Origin: Mesorhizobium sp. M2E.F.Ca.ET.219.01.1.1
Lineage (GTDB): Bacteria; Pseudomonadota; Alphaproteobacteria; Rhizobiales; Rhizobiaceae
Length of the DNA stretch: 64,000 nucleotides
Reading direction: 5' to 3'
Assembly: GCF_004016445.2 (NCBI RefSeq)
Contig: NZ_SADT02000005.1
Location: 248,001 to 312,000, forward strand
Both the position numbers and the translations under genes were made by a program. Positions within the stretch are counted from its first letter, which is position 1, and the number at the start of each line of letters is the position of its first letter. Shown here in pieces: positions 34,477-43,313 of the stretch. Under the pieces are notes generated by a model. That model did no database searches. It was not told the DNA's origin and was given only the letters and a program-made list of their open reading frames with translations.

Positions 34477-36048
34477 TCAGACGACCGGCAGATTGATCTC
34501 GAAGCGCGTGCCGCGCTCGGTGTCAACCAGCCTGATCGTGCCATCATGCGCTTTTAGGAGGGCCAGCACGATGCCGAGCCCCACGCCGGTGCCGCCGGTC
34601 TCGCGCCGCGTGGTGAAGAACGGCTCGAAGATCTTGGCCCGGTTGGCGGCCGAGATGCCGGCACCGTCGTCGCCTATCTGGATCGACGCGCGCTCGCCGT
34701 CGGCCGAGGCATGGATCGCCACCTGCCGGGCGCCGTGTCTCGCCGAATTGTCGATGAGGTTGGCGAGCACGATGCCGAGATTCTCGGCCGAGATGCCGAG
34801 CCTGATATCGCCGCCGGCTTCGAGCCGCGTCTCCAGCCTGGTGTCGACCGGCAAGGATGCCAGCGCCGCATGGAGCGTCGTGCTCTCGCCGCTCGGCTCC
34901 AGGTTCTCAGCGCGCGCCAGGTCGAGCAGCCGGCGCACCAGCAGATTGAGCCGCCCGGCATCGGTGACGATGTTGTTGGAGAAGCGCTTGCGCTCGGCCT
35001 CGTCCATCGCGCCGCCGGAATCGCGCAGCAGCTCGGCCGCGCCCTGGATCGCCGTCAGCGGCGACTTCAGCTCATGCGAGACATGAGTGGCGAAGGTCTG
35101 GATGGAGTCGGAGCGCGCCTGCAGCTTGGTCGCCATGTCGAGGAAGGCCGTCGACAGCGCCGCCATCTCGCGCGTGCCGTGATGGGCGAGCGGCCTGATT
35201 GCGTCGCGATCGCCGGCGGCGATGCGTTTCGTCCGCTCGATCAGCGCATAGATCGGCCGGCTGACGGTGCGGATGAACACCAGCGCGATCAAGAGCGTGC
35301 CGCCGAGTATCGCGATGGCCGCCAACGTCACCTTGCCGCGCTCGCCATAGAGATGCTTGACGATGTTGTTCGGCGTCCGCGACAGGTAGACGACGCCCGC
35401 GACCCGGCCGTCGAGCTCGACCGGCATGGCGACGAAGACGCGCACCCTGGTGCCCCGGCTCACCGAATAAAGCGGCGGCGGCGGCTGGTCGGGGATGCGC
35501 AGCCTGAGCTCGCTGGCATAGGCGCCGGAAAGCGCGGCGCGCACCTCCTCGACTCCGCCGAGCGACTCACCGATCTCGTCGCCGCCGGCAATCACCACGC
35601 CGCGCGGGTCGAGCAGGCGGAAGCCGGCGAGCGTCGTCTTCTGCGTTTCGTCGAGAATGCCGGAGAGCTTTGCGCCGATCGCCGCGAAAGCGGGATCGGC
35701 GGCGGCCGGAGCCGCCGCCGGCCGCATCGGCATCACGTCGTCCGAGGCGAGATCGAGGCGGGGCTCGATCGGTTCATAGGGATAGTTGTTGTCCCGCGCC
35801 GGATCGGCCGAGATCGGCGAACCCAGCCTGTCCTGGGAAATGCCGGCGGCGCGCACCTCCTTTGCATAGACGGCGGCAACGACCGCTCCTTGCGCAATCA
35901 GCTCGCCCTCGGTCTGCCGGATCAGCTGGTTCTCATAGAGCCGGAAGAAGAACAGCCCGACCAGCGGCAGCGCCATGACCACGATCAGGATGGCGATGAC
36001 GACGGTGGCGAGCCGCGGCCGCCACCTTTCCTTGCTCAACCACCGCAT
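34477..36048 (-). CDS. sensor histidine kinase (CreC-like layout)
   Basis: 523 residues. Two membrane helices (about 13-35 and 245-265) enclose a ~210-residue periplasmic sensor; then HAMP, HisKA with FATHVSHELKSPLTAIQGAA, and HATPase with NLIDNSARHG, GDDGAGISA and TGVGLGIVLALLKAHDG. ATG overlaps the response-regulator gene end. Together with the regulator and DUF4173 gene it forms one minus-strand unit. Signal unknown. Confidence 0.9.
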   Translation of the reverse strand: MRWLSKERWRPRLATVVIAILIVVMALPLVGLFFFRLYENQLIRQTEGELIAQGAVVAAVYAKEVRAAGISQDRLGSPISADPARDNNYPYEPIEPRLDLASDDVMPMRPAAAPAAADPAFAAIGAKLSGILDETQKTTLAGFRLLDPRGVVIAGGDEIGESLGGVEEVRAALSGAYASELRLRIPDQPPPPLYSVSRGTRVRVFVAMPVELDGRVAGVVYLSRTPNNIVKHLYGERGKVTLAAIAILGGTLLIALVFIRTVSRPIYALIERTKRIAAGDRDAIRPLAHHGTREMAALSTAFLDMATKLQARSDSIQTFATHVSHELKSPLTAIQGAAELLRDSGGAMDEAERKRFSNNIVTDAGRLNLLVRRLLDLARAENLEPSGESTTLHAALASLPVDTRLETRLEAGGDIRLGISAENLGIVLANLIDNSARHGARQVAIHASADGERASIQIGDDGAGISAANRAKIFEPFFTTRRETGGTGVGLGIVLALLKAHDGTIRLVDTERGTRFEINLPVV

Positions 36049-36734
36049 CGGCCGAGCCGGAAGCCGACGCCATGCACCGTCGCGATCGCATCGGCGCAGC
36101 CGACCGCCGCCAGCTTGGCCCGCACATTGCGGATGTGGCTGTCGACCGTGCGCTCCGAGACATGGATGTTGGAGGCATAGGCATTGGCCATCACCGCGTC
36201 GCGGCCAAGCACGTGAAGCGGGCGGGCGAGAAAGCCTTTCAGGATGGCGAACTCGATCGCCGTCAGGGTGAGCGGCTTGCCGTCGAAACTCGCCGCATGG
36301 CTTGCCGGCACGAGCATGAGCTTGCCATGCGCGAATTCCCGCTCGTCCGCTGCTTCCTCGACCGGCGCCGGACGCGCGCGCCGCAGGATGACGTTGACGC
36401 GGGCGACCAGCTCGCGCGGGCTGAACGGCTTGGTCACATAATCGTCGCCGCCCATTTCCAGCCCAAGGATGCGGTCGATTTCCTCATCCCGCGCGGACAG
36501 GAACAGCACCGGCACGTCGGATTTTTGCCTGAGCCGCCGGCAGACCTCCAGCCCGTCCATCTCCGGCATGCCGATATCGAGCACGATGAGATCGGGCGCG
36601 CGCCGCTCGACCGCCTGGAGCGCTGCGGCGCCGTCGGCGACGGCGGCCGTCCTCATGCCGGCCTTTTCCAGGGCGAAGCAGATGATCTCGCGGATATGCG
36701 GATCGTCGTCGGCGACGAGGATGTTGTGCGGCAT
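36036..36734 (-). CDS. OmpR/PhoB-family response regulator
   Basis: 232 residues. Receiver domain with ADDDPHIREI acidic pair, phosphorylated Asp in LIVLDIGMPEMDG, and Lys in VTKPFSPREL; C-terminal winged helix with LTAIEFAILKGFLARP and HIRNVRAKLAAVG. It starts three bases after the DUF4173 gene stop and overlaps the kinase gene by 13 bases. Confidence 0.92.
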   Translation of the reverse strand: MPHNILVADDDPHIREIICFALEKAGMRTAAVADGAAALQAVERRAPDLIVLDIGMPEMDGLEVCRRLRQKSDVPVLFLSARDEEIDRILGLEMGGDDYVTKPFSPRELVARVNVILRRARPAPVEEAADEREFAHGKLMLVPASHAASFDGKPLTLTAIEFAILKGFLARPLHVLGRDAVMANAYASNIHVSERTVDSHIRNVRAKLAAVGCADAIATVHGVGFRLGRCGG

Positions 36735-36737
36735 CGG

Positions 36738-38300
36738 TCAATAGCCCGGCGGGTAAGCTTGGGTGACGGCAGGATTGGCAAGCGAGCCGCGTTTGTCGAG
36801 ATAGCGCAAAAGCCTCCAGTCGCGAAAGCTCCAGGCCCGCCAGTGGTTCAGGACAGCGCGATACGCGCCTTCGTCGACAGGGCGTATCCCCAAGAATTGG
36901 CGAAAGGCCGGATTTTCGGCAGTTGTCGGGCCTTGGTGATCGATGAAACGGTCGAGGGCAGGAAATGCGCCCGCGCCAAGCGAACGGACATACCAGATGT
37001 CGAAGGGAACGCCCTGTCCGGTCATTTCACGGGAATGGTCGACATTGTAGTTGGCGATCAGCGCTGCAAAATTGACGAAACAGCAGGCATAAGGCGTCCC
37101 CGAAAGCGTCAGAAGATTGGCGGAGAGCAGCCATTCGCCGGATTTTTGAAGCGCGATGCGGGCAATGATCAGCGCCAGCCCCGCCGCCACCAGCCCCATC
37201 CAGATGAAGGCCGCGACGCGCAGATAGGTGAGCGCGTAGGCGCCGATATAGAGGTCGAGCCGCAGCATCGAGGAGATCACCAGCACGATGTTCTGCGCCA
37301 CCCAGAGATAGACCAGCCGGCGGATCAGCGGATCGCGCGACGTCTCGCTGCCCGAGCGCAGCGCCACCAGCACGAAGCCGGCGGCAAGCAGCGCGGTGGC
37401 GACCAGCGGATAGGCGCCGCGATGTGCGTAATTTGCGTAGGTCAGCCCATCGGGAAGAGCTGCGCCGCCCCATAGATAGGTGCCGTCGAGGATCGTCTGC
37501 ACGGCAAACAGCGCGTTGAAGACGATCAGCGCGCGCAGGACGGCGGCCTTGCCGAAGAGGACGTCCTCGGCGGAAGTCCTCGTCCGCCTTGCCGCGGGCG
37601 CGGCAGGCAGGATGCGCCTGAGACGAGAGACAAAGCGCGGCAGGCGGGGCCGCAGAAAGGCCCAGACGCCGGCCAGCACGATGAGCCAGAAGATCAGTCG
37701 CGCGACCTCGATTTTCTCGAGCAGCGCATAAAGATCGATCAGCGACAGCCAGTGCTCAATGATTGGATTGGCGGCGCCGAACAGCGCCAGGAAGACGATG
37801 CCGAGCGTCAGCGGCATGACCCAGACGGCGATGGCCGCCAGCCGGATGCGCCGCTGCCCGAGTCGGCGCGCCACCTTGCGCCAGCGGAAGAAGTCGCGCG
37901 CGAAGCGGAAAGGGGTGGCAAGCAGGAACAGGCCAAGCTGCCGCGCGATGCATGCAGGCCTCGTCCGCAGCCGGCCGGCCAGCGACAGCGCAAAGATCGC
38001 AAGTGCTGCAACCGCGACCAGCACCGAAAGTGGGCTGACATTTTCGACCAGCGGCAAAAGTGCCGCGAACAATGCGGCTGGTTTGATCCACACCCGGGCA
38101 TCGTTCAGCGCGGTCGGATGCATGGCGACAACCGCGGCCGCAAGCACTATGGCGAAGATGAAGACGGTGATGCCGGCTGGCTGGCCGTAGAAAAGGAAAT
38201 CGGCCAGCGCCACCAGTAGCGCGGCGGCGCCGACGCGGCGGCAGTAGCTCGGGACAGGCGACGTCTTCATTGCCGGCGCCGTGGTGGTGATCGTCGTCAT
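36738..38300 (-). CDS. DUF4173 integral membrane protein
   Basis: 520 residues with about twelve hydrophobic segments. Middle and C-terminal parts match the DUF4173 type (VFNALFAVQTILDGTYLWGG, LPDGLTYANYAHRGAYPLVA, NYNVDHSR). Function unknown. ATG 38300 follows CAGGAAGGCGC and overlaps a 54-codon upstream frame by four bases (ATGA). Directly upstream of the two-component genes, suggesting that the kinase senses something to do with this membrane protein or regulates it. Confidence 0.85.
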   Translation of the reverse strand: MTTITTTAPAMKTSPVPSYCRRVGAAALLVALADFLFYGQPAGITVFIFAIVLAAAVVAMHPTALNDARVWIKPAALFAALLPLVENVSPLSVLVAVAALAIFALSLAGRLRTRPACIARQLGLFLLATPFRFARDFFRWRKVARRLGQRRIRLAAIAVWVMPLTLGIVFLALFGAANPIIEHWLSLIDLYALLEKIEVARLIFWLIVLAGVWAFLRPRLPRFVSRLRRILPAAPAARRTRTSAEDVLFGKAAVLRALIVFNALFAVQTILDGTYLWGGAALPDGLTYANYAHRGAYPLVATALLAAGFVLVALRSGSETSRDPLIRRLVYLWVAQNIVLVISSMLRLDLYIGAYALTYLRVAAFIWMGLVAAGLALIIARIALQKSGEWLLSANLLTLSGTPYACCFVNFAALIANYNVDHSREMTGQGVPFDIWYVRSLGAGAFPALDRFIDHQGPTTAENPAFRQFLGIRPVDEGAYRAVLNHWRAWSFRDWRLLRYLDKRGSLANPAVTQAYPPGY

Positions 38301-38461
38301 CGCCGCGCCTTCCTGGCTGCTGTTCTGCCGGCGCATGCCAGCCGTGGTCTGAAGGGAAGCACCGTCGCCGGGGCGCGCCGCCCTTGCGACTCGACGAGCC
38401 ACCAGCCTTCGTCGCGGAGCCGGCGCGGCAGGGACCAGCGATATGTGTGACGCATTCGCAT
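38297..38461 (-). CDS. possible small basic protein upstream of the DUF4173 gene
   Basis: 54 residues from ATG 38461 (or 38455), MRMRHTYRWSLPRRLRDEGW and a basic C-terminus (GRTAARKARR). Its TGA overlaps the next ATG, a translational-coupling arrangement, which is the main support. No family recognised; in the other direction the sequence runs into repeat DNA. Confidence 0.4.
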   Translation of the reverse strand: MRMRHTYRWSLPRRLRDEGWWLVESQGRRAPATVLPFRPRLACAGRTAARKARR

Positions 38462-38573
38462 GACGCCGGTTTCGCCGGCCCGTGCGGAAAGCGCGCGGCG
38501 GATTGGAGGAGGTTTTCCGCAAGGGTTTGCAGTTTTCGTGCAGGCGGATCGCCTTAGGCGGAATAATCGCATA

Positions 38574-38752
38574 GGGCGCTCCCCCTCTCCGTCTCGGCTT
38601 CGCCGAGCCACCTCTCCCCCGCTCTGGCGGGGGCGAGGAACCCAGGCTTGCAAAGGCCGCGCCATCGACGGTTAGGGTTTCCTCGCCCCCACAAGGTGGG
38701 GGAGAGGTGGCTCGGCGCGCAGCGTCGAGACGGAGAGGGGGCTAGCGCTGCC
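38574..38752. repeat. palindromic repeat, family D copy 2
   Basis: ctccccctctccgtctcggc, ttcgccgagccacctctccc, ccgctctggcgggggcgagg and the inverted text ctcgcccccacaaggtgggg, gagaggtggctcggcgcgca, gagacggagagggggc. Occupies most of the 38462-38821 gap. Confidence 0.78.
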
Positions 38753-38821
38753 CTATGCGATTGTCCTGCCCCTCGAGGGACTCGCCTTGCCTCCCTCGCC
38801 ATCACCCGGCATAGATCGGCC

Positions 38822-39700
38822 ATGACCGTCGACATCTACCGCCCGCGCCGCTCGGTGCTTTACATCCCCGCCTCAAACGACAAGGCGCTCGCCAAGATCG
38901 GCTCGCTTGCCTGCGATGCCGTCATCATCGATCTGGAGGATGCCGTCCTGCCCGCCGACAAGAAAGCCGCGCGCGACAAGGTCGCCGGCATCCTGGCCGA
39001 CCGCGAAAAACGCTGCGAGATGGTGGTGCGCATCAACCCTTTGGCCAGCGAATGGGGCGCCGACGATCTTCTGACTGTCGCCAAGGCTGAGCCCGACGGC
39101 ATTCTTCTGCCCAAGATCGGCACGCCGCGCGACATCTTGGAGGCCGGCGACCTGCTCGACGACAATTTCGCGCCGGACAGCGTGAAACTATGGGCGATGG
39201 TCGAGACGCCCAAGGCGCTGCTCAACATCGGCACCATCGCCGAGCTTGGCCGCGATCCGGCGTCGCGCCTTGCTTGTTTCGTTGCCGGAACGAACGACCT
39301 GGTGAAGGCGACCGGCATTTTGGCGACGCCCGACCGGCGCTATCTCATGCCCTGGTTAATGCAGCTGGTGCTCGCGGCGCGGGCCGGCGGGCTCGACGTG
39401 ATCGACGGCGTCGCCAATGATTTTCGCGACCTCGATGCTTTTGCCGGCGAATGCTCGGAAGCCGCCGCCATGGGCTTTGACGGCAAGTCGCTGATCCACC
39501 CGGCTCAGATCGAGCCGGCGAACCGCGCCTTTTCGCCGTCGGCGGAAGCGCTTGCCAGGGCTCGCGCGATCCGGGATGCGTTCGCGCGGCCCGAAAATGC
39601 CGGCCAGGGCGTCATCGCGCTGGACGGCCGCATGGTCGAGCGGCTGCATCTGGCGGAGGCTGAGAAACTTCTGGCGAAGGCCGCGATCATCGGCGCATGA
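38822..39700 (+). CDS. HpcH/HpaI aldolase / CoA ester lyase (CitE-like)
   Basis: 292 residues. RPRRSVLYIPASNDKALAKI, DAVIIDLEDAVLPADKKAAR with the metal-binding Asp, VRINPLASEWGADDL, VETPKALLNI and GFDGKSLIHPAQIEPANRAF are the signature blocks of the CitE/malyl-CoA lyase family. The substrate may be citramalyl-CoA, malyl-CoA or a related ester; this cannot be decided here. ATG 38822 gives the standard MTxxxxPRRSVLYIP start. Confidence 0.9.
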   Translation: MTVDIYRPRRSVLYIPASNDKALAKIGSLACDAVIIDLEDAVLPADKKAARDKVAGILADREKRCEMVVRINPLASEWGADDLLTVAKAEPDGILLPKIGTPRDILEAGDLLDDNFAPDSVKLWAMVETPKALLNIGTIAELGRDPASRLACFVAGTNDLVKATGILATPDRRYLMPWLMQLVLAARAGGLDVIDGVANDFRDLDAFAGECSEAAAMGFDGKSLIHPAQIEPANRAFSPSAEALARARAIRDAFARPENAGQGVIALDGRMVERLHLAEAEKLLAKAAIIGA

Positions 39701-39712
39701 TGCGCAGGGCTG

Positions 39713-39761
39713 ATGCATGTCGCCCAAAAGTGCGCGGCGGTTTTGGTAAAACGACATGCAT
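39713..39761. repeat. palindromic repeat, family E copy 2
   Basis: ATGCATGTCG (39713-39722) and CGACATGCAT (39752-39761), with cccaaaagtgcgcggcggtt between. Confidence 0.7.
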
Positions 39762-39792
39762 GAGCTGAGACAATCACGATCAGAGACGAAAA

Positions 39793-39999
39793 ATGAAACT
39801 CTACCGCTTCCTGTCCGGTCCGGACGATGCCACCTTCTGTCACAAGGTCACCGCCGCGCTGAACAAGGGCTGGCACCTGTTCGGCTCGCCGACCTACGCC
39901 TATGACAAGAAGACCAAGTCGATGCGCTGCGGCCAGGCCGTGGTGAAGGATGTCGAAGGCCAGGAATACACGGCCGACACCAAGCTCAGCGACTGGTAG
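39793..39999 (+). CDS. DUF1737 small protein
   Basis: 68 residues. MKLYRFLSGPDDATFCHKVT and LNKGWHLFGSPTYAYD are the DUF1737 pattern; a small cytoplasmic protein of unknown role. Confidence 0.85.
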   Translation: MKLYRFLSGPDDATFCHKVTAALNKGWHLFGSPTYAYDKKTKSMRCGQAVVKDVEGQEYTADTKLSDW

Positions 40000-40024
40000 G
40001 AAGAAGGGGCGGCGACCGTCCGAC

Positions 40025-40243
40025 TTCGTCATCCTAGGGCGGAGCGACGCGAAGCGGAGCGCAGACCCTAGGATCCATGCCGTTACCTGAGGCGAAAAGC
40101 GCAGCGGGTCAGAATGTAGGGGATGTTTGCGGTGTCGGGCGGGAATCGTTCCGTTCGTCACCGCGGGTTTGGTGTTGATGGAACGGCATGGATCCTAGGG
40201 TCTACGCGCGTCGCTTCGCTCCTTGCTTCGCCCTAGGATGACG
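40025..40243. repeat. large palindromic repeat, family A copy 5
   Basis: Arms ttcgtcatcctagggcggag, gaccctaggatccatgccgt and acggcatggatcctagggtc ... cttcgccctaggatgacg. The middle is longer than in copies 1 and 4. Confidence 0.85.
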
Positions 40244-40252
40244 GGGTGCGCC

Positions 40253-40690
40253 TTAGCCCGCCGCCGCCTGCTCGGCGGCCTCCTCGATCCGCTCCATGTC
40301 ATCGTCCGACAGGCCGAAATGGTGGCCGATCTCGTGGATCAGCACATGGGTGACGATGTCGCCCAGCGTCTCCTCGTTCTCGGCCCAGTAATCGAGGATG
40401 GCGCGGCGGTAGAGCGTGACGCGGTTCGGTCCCTCGCCGGTCTGCGGGTTCCAGCGCTCGGCGATGCCGCGTCCCTCGAACAGGCCGAGCAGGTCGAAGG
40501 GCGTCTCCAGCGACAGGTCGTCCATGATCTCGTCGGTCGGGAATTCGGCGATCTGGATGACGATCTCGCCGGTGAGCTGGCGGAACTCGTCCGGCAGATG
40601 GGCATAGGCCTCCAGCGCCATAAGCTCCAGCTCGTCCATCGACGGCGAGAGCTGATCGTGCCAGGTACGTGTCTTGTAGATGCGGGCCAT
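40253..40690 (-). CDS. metallopeptidase family protein (minimal zincin)
   Basis: 145 residues. Small zincin with HVLIHEIGHHFGLSDDDMERI, i.e. HExxHxxGxxD, all three metal ligands present. No signal peptide. These proteins are widespread in actinobacteria and alphaproteobacteria; activity is not established for most. Divergent from the SOS cassette. Confidence 0.88.
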   Translation of the reverse strand: MARIYKTRTWHDQLSPSMDELELMALEAYAHLPDEFRQLTGEIVIQIAEFPTDEIMDDLSLETPFDLLGLFEGRGIAERWNPQTGEGPNRVTLYRRAILDYWAENEETLGDIVTHVLIHEIGHHFGLSDDDMERIEEAAEQAAAG

Positions 40691-40803
40691 GGAATGTCCT
40701 TTGATCCCGGCATATAGGCTTTCGCGCCGATAGAGGCAAATGAGCCGGCTGGCCGTGCGCTTTCAGGGTAAAAGGCGAAGGAATAAATTCCTTCTGACTC
40801 TGC

Positions 40804-40834
40804 TTGACTCTTCCGGGCGCCTCTGGAATCTATA
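40804..40834 (+). promoter_or_regulatory. imuA: candidate promoter of imuA
   Basis: CTTGACT with -35 TTGACT at 40804-40809 and TCTATA at 40829-40834, 19 bases apart, just ahead of the SOS box. Confidence 0.5.
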
Positions 40835-40835
40835 A

Positions 40836-40850
40836 GAACATAACAGGAAC
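40836..40850 (+). promoter_or_regulatory. LexA (SOS) box, GAAC-N7-GAAC
   Basis: gaacataacaggaac is a perfect match to the direct-repeat LexA box known in alphaproteobacteria (GTTC/GAAC, seven-base spacer). It sits at the expected transcription start, 24 bases before the imuA ATG, so LexA would block transcription there. Confidence 0.88.
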
Positions 40851-40873
40851 AATTGCTGCCGGAAGTGAACGTC

Positions 40874-41881
40874 ATGGCGATGAGCGCCGTGGCGCGGGAA
40901 ACTGTTTTTGCCCTGCGCCGCCAGATCGCAAAGATCGAGGGAACGCTGCCCGAGCGCCTGCAGGCGCCGGCGCCTGGCGCGCCTCTCGATGCTGCCAGGT
41001 TGGACATGACGCTTGTCCGGCGCGGCCTTGCCGTGGCTTCGGCGGACGCCTTTCTGCGCACCGGCATCGAGGGCCTCGACACTGCCCTTGGCGGTGGCCT
41101 ACCCAGGGCGGCGCTCAGCGAAATCCATGGCCTGGAGACCCGCGATGCCGGCGCCGTCGCCGGCTTCGCGCTCTCGCTGGTAAGCCTGATCCTCAAGGAG
41201 AAGCAGGGCCTGCCGATGCTCTGGGTCGGCACATCGGAGATCTTCCACGAGGCTGGCCTGCCCTATGCCAGGGGCCTTCATGCCCTGTTCGGCATCGAGC
41301 CGGAACAGTTGCTGTTTTCCGAGGCCCCGAAACTGCTCGACGCGCTGTGGATCGCCGAGGAGGCCGCCCGCATGACCGCCTTCGCCGCGGTCATCCTCGA
41401 AATCCGCGGCAGCCCGCGACTTCTCGACCTCACCGCCACGCGCCGGCTGCATGCGCGGGCCCAGAACGCCGGCCGTCCGCTGCTTTTGCTGCGCCAGGCC
41501 GGCGAGGCCGATCCAACCGCCGCCCCGGTGCGCCTCATCGTCTCGGCGGCATCTTCGGCAAGCCGCGAGACGGTCGCCGGGCCGCTCGCCGGCTCGATCG
41601 GCCGCCCCGCCTTCAAAGTAGATATCGGCAAGAGCCGCACGGCCCTGCCCGGACAATTCACACTGGAGTGGAACCCAAATGAGCACGCTTTTGCGGAAAG
41701 AACAGAGAATCCTGTCGCTGTGGTTCCCGCATCTCAGCGCGGAGCGGATCCTGCGCCAGCGCCTGGGGCGGTCCTGGCGTTCCCGGCCATCGGATCACCT
41801 GCCTCCATCTCACCCACCATTGGTGATCAGCCATCGCGACAACAACACCCAGCGCATCGCAGCCCTCGACGAGCGGGCTGA
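40874..41881 (+). CDS. imuA: ImuA-like (SulA/RecA-related) SOS mutagenesis protein
   Basis: 335 residues from ATG 40874 (ATG 40853 in-frame but overlaps nothing useful). RecA-like core without a full Walker A: LRTGIEGLDTALGGGLPRAA, LPMLWVGTSEIFHEAGLPYA, AAVILEIRGSP. Works with ImuB and DnaE2 in error-prone repair synthesis. Its last 68 codons overlap imuB by 203 bases in another frame, a Pro/Ala-rich tail that looks dispensable. Confidence 0.88.
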   Translation: MAMSAVARETVFALRRQIAKIEGTLPERLQAPAPGAPLDAARLDMTLVRRGLAVASADAFLRTGIEGLDTALGGGLPRAALSEIHGLETRDAGAVAGFALSLVSLILKEKQGLPMLWVGTSEIFHEAGLPYARGLHALFGIEPEQLLFSEAPKLLDALWIAEEAARMTAFAAVILEIRGSPRLLDLTATRRLHARAQNAGRPLLLLRQAGEADPTAAPVRLIVSAASSASRETVAGPLAGSIGRPAFKVDIGKSRTALPGQFTLEWNPNEHAFAERTENPVAVVPASQRGADPAPAPGAVLAFPAIGSPASISPTIGDQPSRQQHPAHRSPRRAG

Positions 41882-43313
41882 GGCGCTCAAGCTGAAGCGC
41901 GGCATGGGCATTGCCGATGCCCGCGCCATGCATCCCATGATCGATGTGGTCGAGGCCGACCCGGAAGCCGACCGCCGCCTGCTCGAAGGCCTTGCCGACT
42001 GGTGCGATCGTTACACGCCGCTGGTGGCGATCGACGCCGAGGACGGGCTGTTCCTCGACGTCACCGGCTGCACGCATCTCTTCGGCGGCGAGCGCGCCAT
42101 GCAGGATGAGATCCTCACCCGCTTCTTCCAGCAGGGTTTCGATGTCCGCGCCGGCCTTGCGTCGACCCCCGGCGCCGCCTGGGCGGCGGCGCGCTTCCAC
42201 GGTAACCGCATCGTGGCCGGCGGCGAGGAGGAGGCGCTGCTTTCGCCCCTGCCGCTTTCGGCGCTGCGCATCGCGCCGGAGACCCGCGCCAGCCTGGAGA
42301 GCGTGGGCCTGCGCACCGCCGGCGCGGTGATGGCGGCACCCCGCGCGCCGCTCGCACGCCGCTTCGGCGCCACTCTGCTTCTGCGCCTCGACCAGGCGCT
42401 CGGCCGCCTCGACGAGGCCGTCTCGCCGCGCCTTCCCGTCGCACCGCTCTCGGTCGAGCGCCATCTTGCCGAGCCGGTCATGCTCACCGACGACATCGAG
42501 CGGCTGGTGAGCCGGCTGGCGATCGCCTTGAAGACCGACCTTGAGCGCCGCGGCGAAGGCGCAAGGACGCTGGCGCTGCTTCTCTTTCGCGTCGACGGCG
42601 CCGTCAGCCGCATCGCCGTCGGCACCTCGCGCCCGATGCGCGAGCCACGGCTGATCCAAAGACTGTTCCATGAGCGGCTTGCCGCGCTGGAGCAGAACAT
42701 CGATGCCGGCTTCGGCTTCGACCTCGTGCGACTCTCCGTGCTGTCGGCCGCCGCCTTCGATCTGGTTCAGGGCGACCTCACCGGCGAGACGGACGACGAT
42801 GATGCCGACATCGCGCTGTTCGCCGACCGCGTCCGCGCCCGCCTCGGCGAGGCCGCCGTGCTGAAGCCGGTGGTCGTCGAGAGCCATCTGCCGGAGCGCG
42901 CCGTCAAGAGCGTGCCTTTCGCCGAAGCGCCGCAAAGGCGCGCGCCGGCGGCCGGGCGGGCGGCGCCACCCCGAACAGCCCCGCCGATGACCATCTATCC
43001 GCCGGAGCGGCCGGTGCGCCTGTTCCGCTCGCCGGAGCCGATCGAGGTGCCGGCGACCGAGATCCCGGAGGGTCCGCCGATGAATTTCCGCTGGCGGCGC
43101 GCGCTTTACCGCGTCGCCCGCGCCGAGGGGCCGGAACGCATCGCCGCCGAATGGTGGCGGCAATTGCCCGGCGAGGAAGAGGCGCCGACCCGCGACTATT
43201 ACCGCATCGAGGACAGCGAGGGGCGCCGCTACTGGCTCTACCGCCATGGGCTTTACAGCAGCGCCGCGCAGGCCGCGCCACCACGCTGGTATATGCATGG
43301 GGTGTTCGCATGA
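41679..43313 (+). CDS. imuB: ImuB, catalytically inactive Y-family polymerase homologue
   Basis: 544 residues. Y-family polymerase fold (LKRGMGIADARAMHPMIDVV, AIDAEDGLFLDVTGCTHLFGG, RAGLASTPGAAWAAARF) but the acidic catalytic residues of true DinB/UmuC are not retained in the expected DMDxF form; the family acts as adaptor linking DnaE2 to the sliding clamp. The long C-terminal region includes a Pro-rich linker near residue 430. Stop overlaps dnaE2 start by four bases. Confidence 0.9.
   Translation: MSTLLRKEQRILSLWFPHLSAERILRQRLGRSWRSRPSDHLPPSHPPLVISHRDNNTQRIAALDERAEALKLKRGMGIADARAMHPMIDVVEADPEADRRLLEGLADWCDRYTPLVAIDAEDGLFLDVTGCTHLFGGERAMQDEILTRFFQQGFDVRAGLASTPGAAWAAARFHGNRIVAGGEEEALLSPLPLSALRIAPETRASLESVGLRTAGAVMAAPRAPLARRFGATLLLRLDQALGRLDEAVSPRLPVAPLSVERHLAEPVMLTDDIERLVSRLAIALKTDLERRGEGARTLALLLFRVDGAVSRIAVGTSRPMREPRLIQRLFHERLAALEQNIDAGFGFDLVRLSVLSAAAFDLVQGDLTGETDDDDADIALFADRVRARLGEAAVLKPVVVESHLPERAVKSVPFAEAPQRRAPAAGRAAPPRTAPPMTIYPPERPVRLFRSPEPIEVPATEIPEGPPMNFRWRRALYRVARAEGPERIAAEWWRQLPGEEEAPTRDYYRIEDSEGRRYWLYRHGLYSSAAQAAPPRWYMHGVFA

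Noticed and set aside
14261..40243. Family A repeats as insertion sequences
   Set aside because: No transposase frame in any copy; only palindromic arms.
40874..41881. Frame shift in imuA as the cause of its long tail
   Set aside because: The core matches the family to the usual end, and imuB starts cleanly inside; no second frame continues imuA homology.
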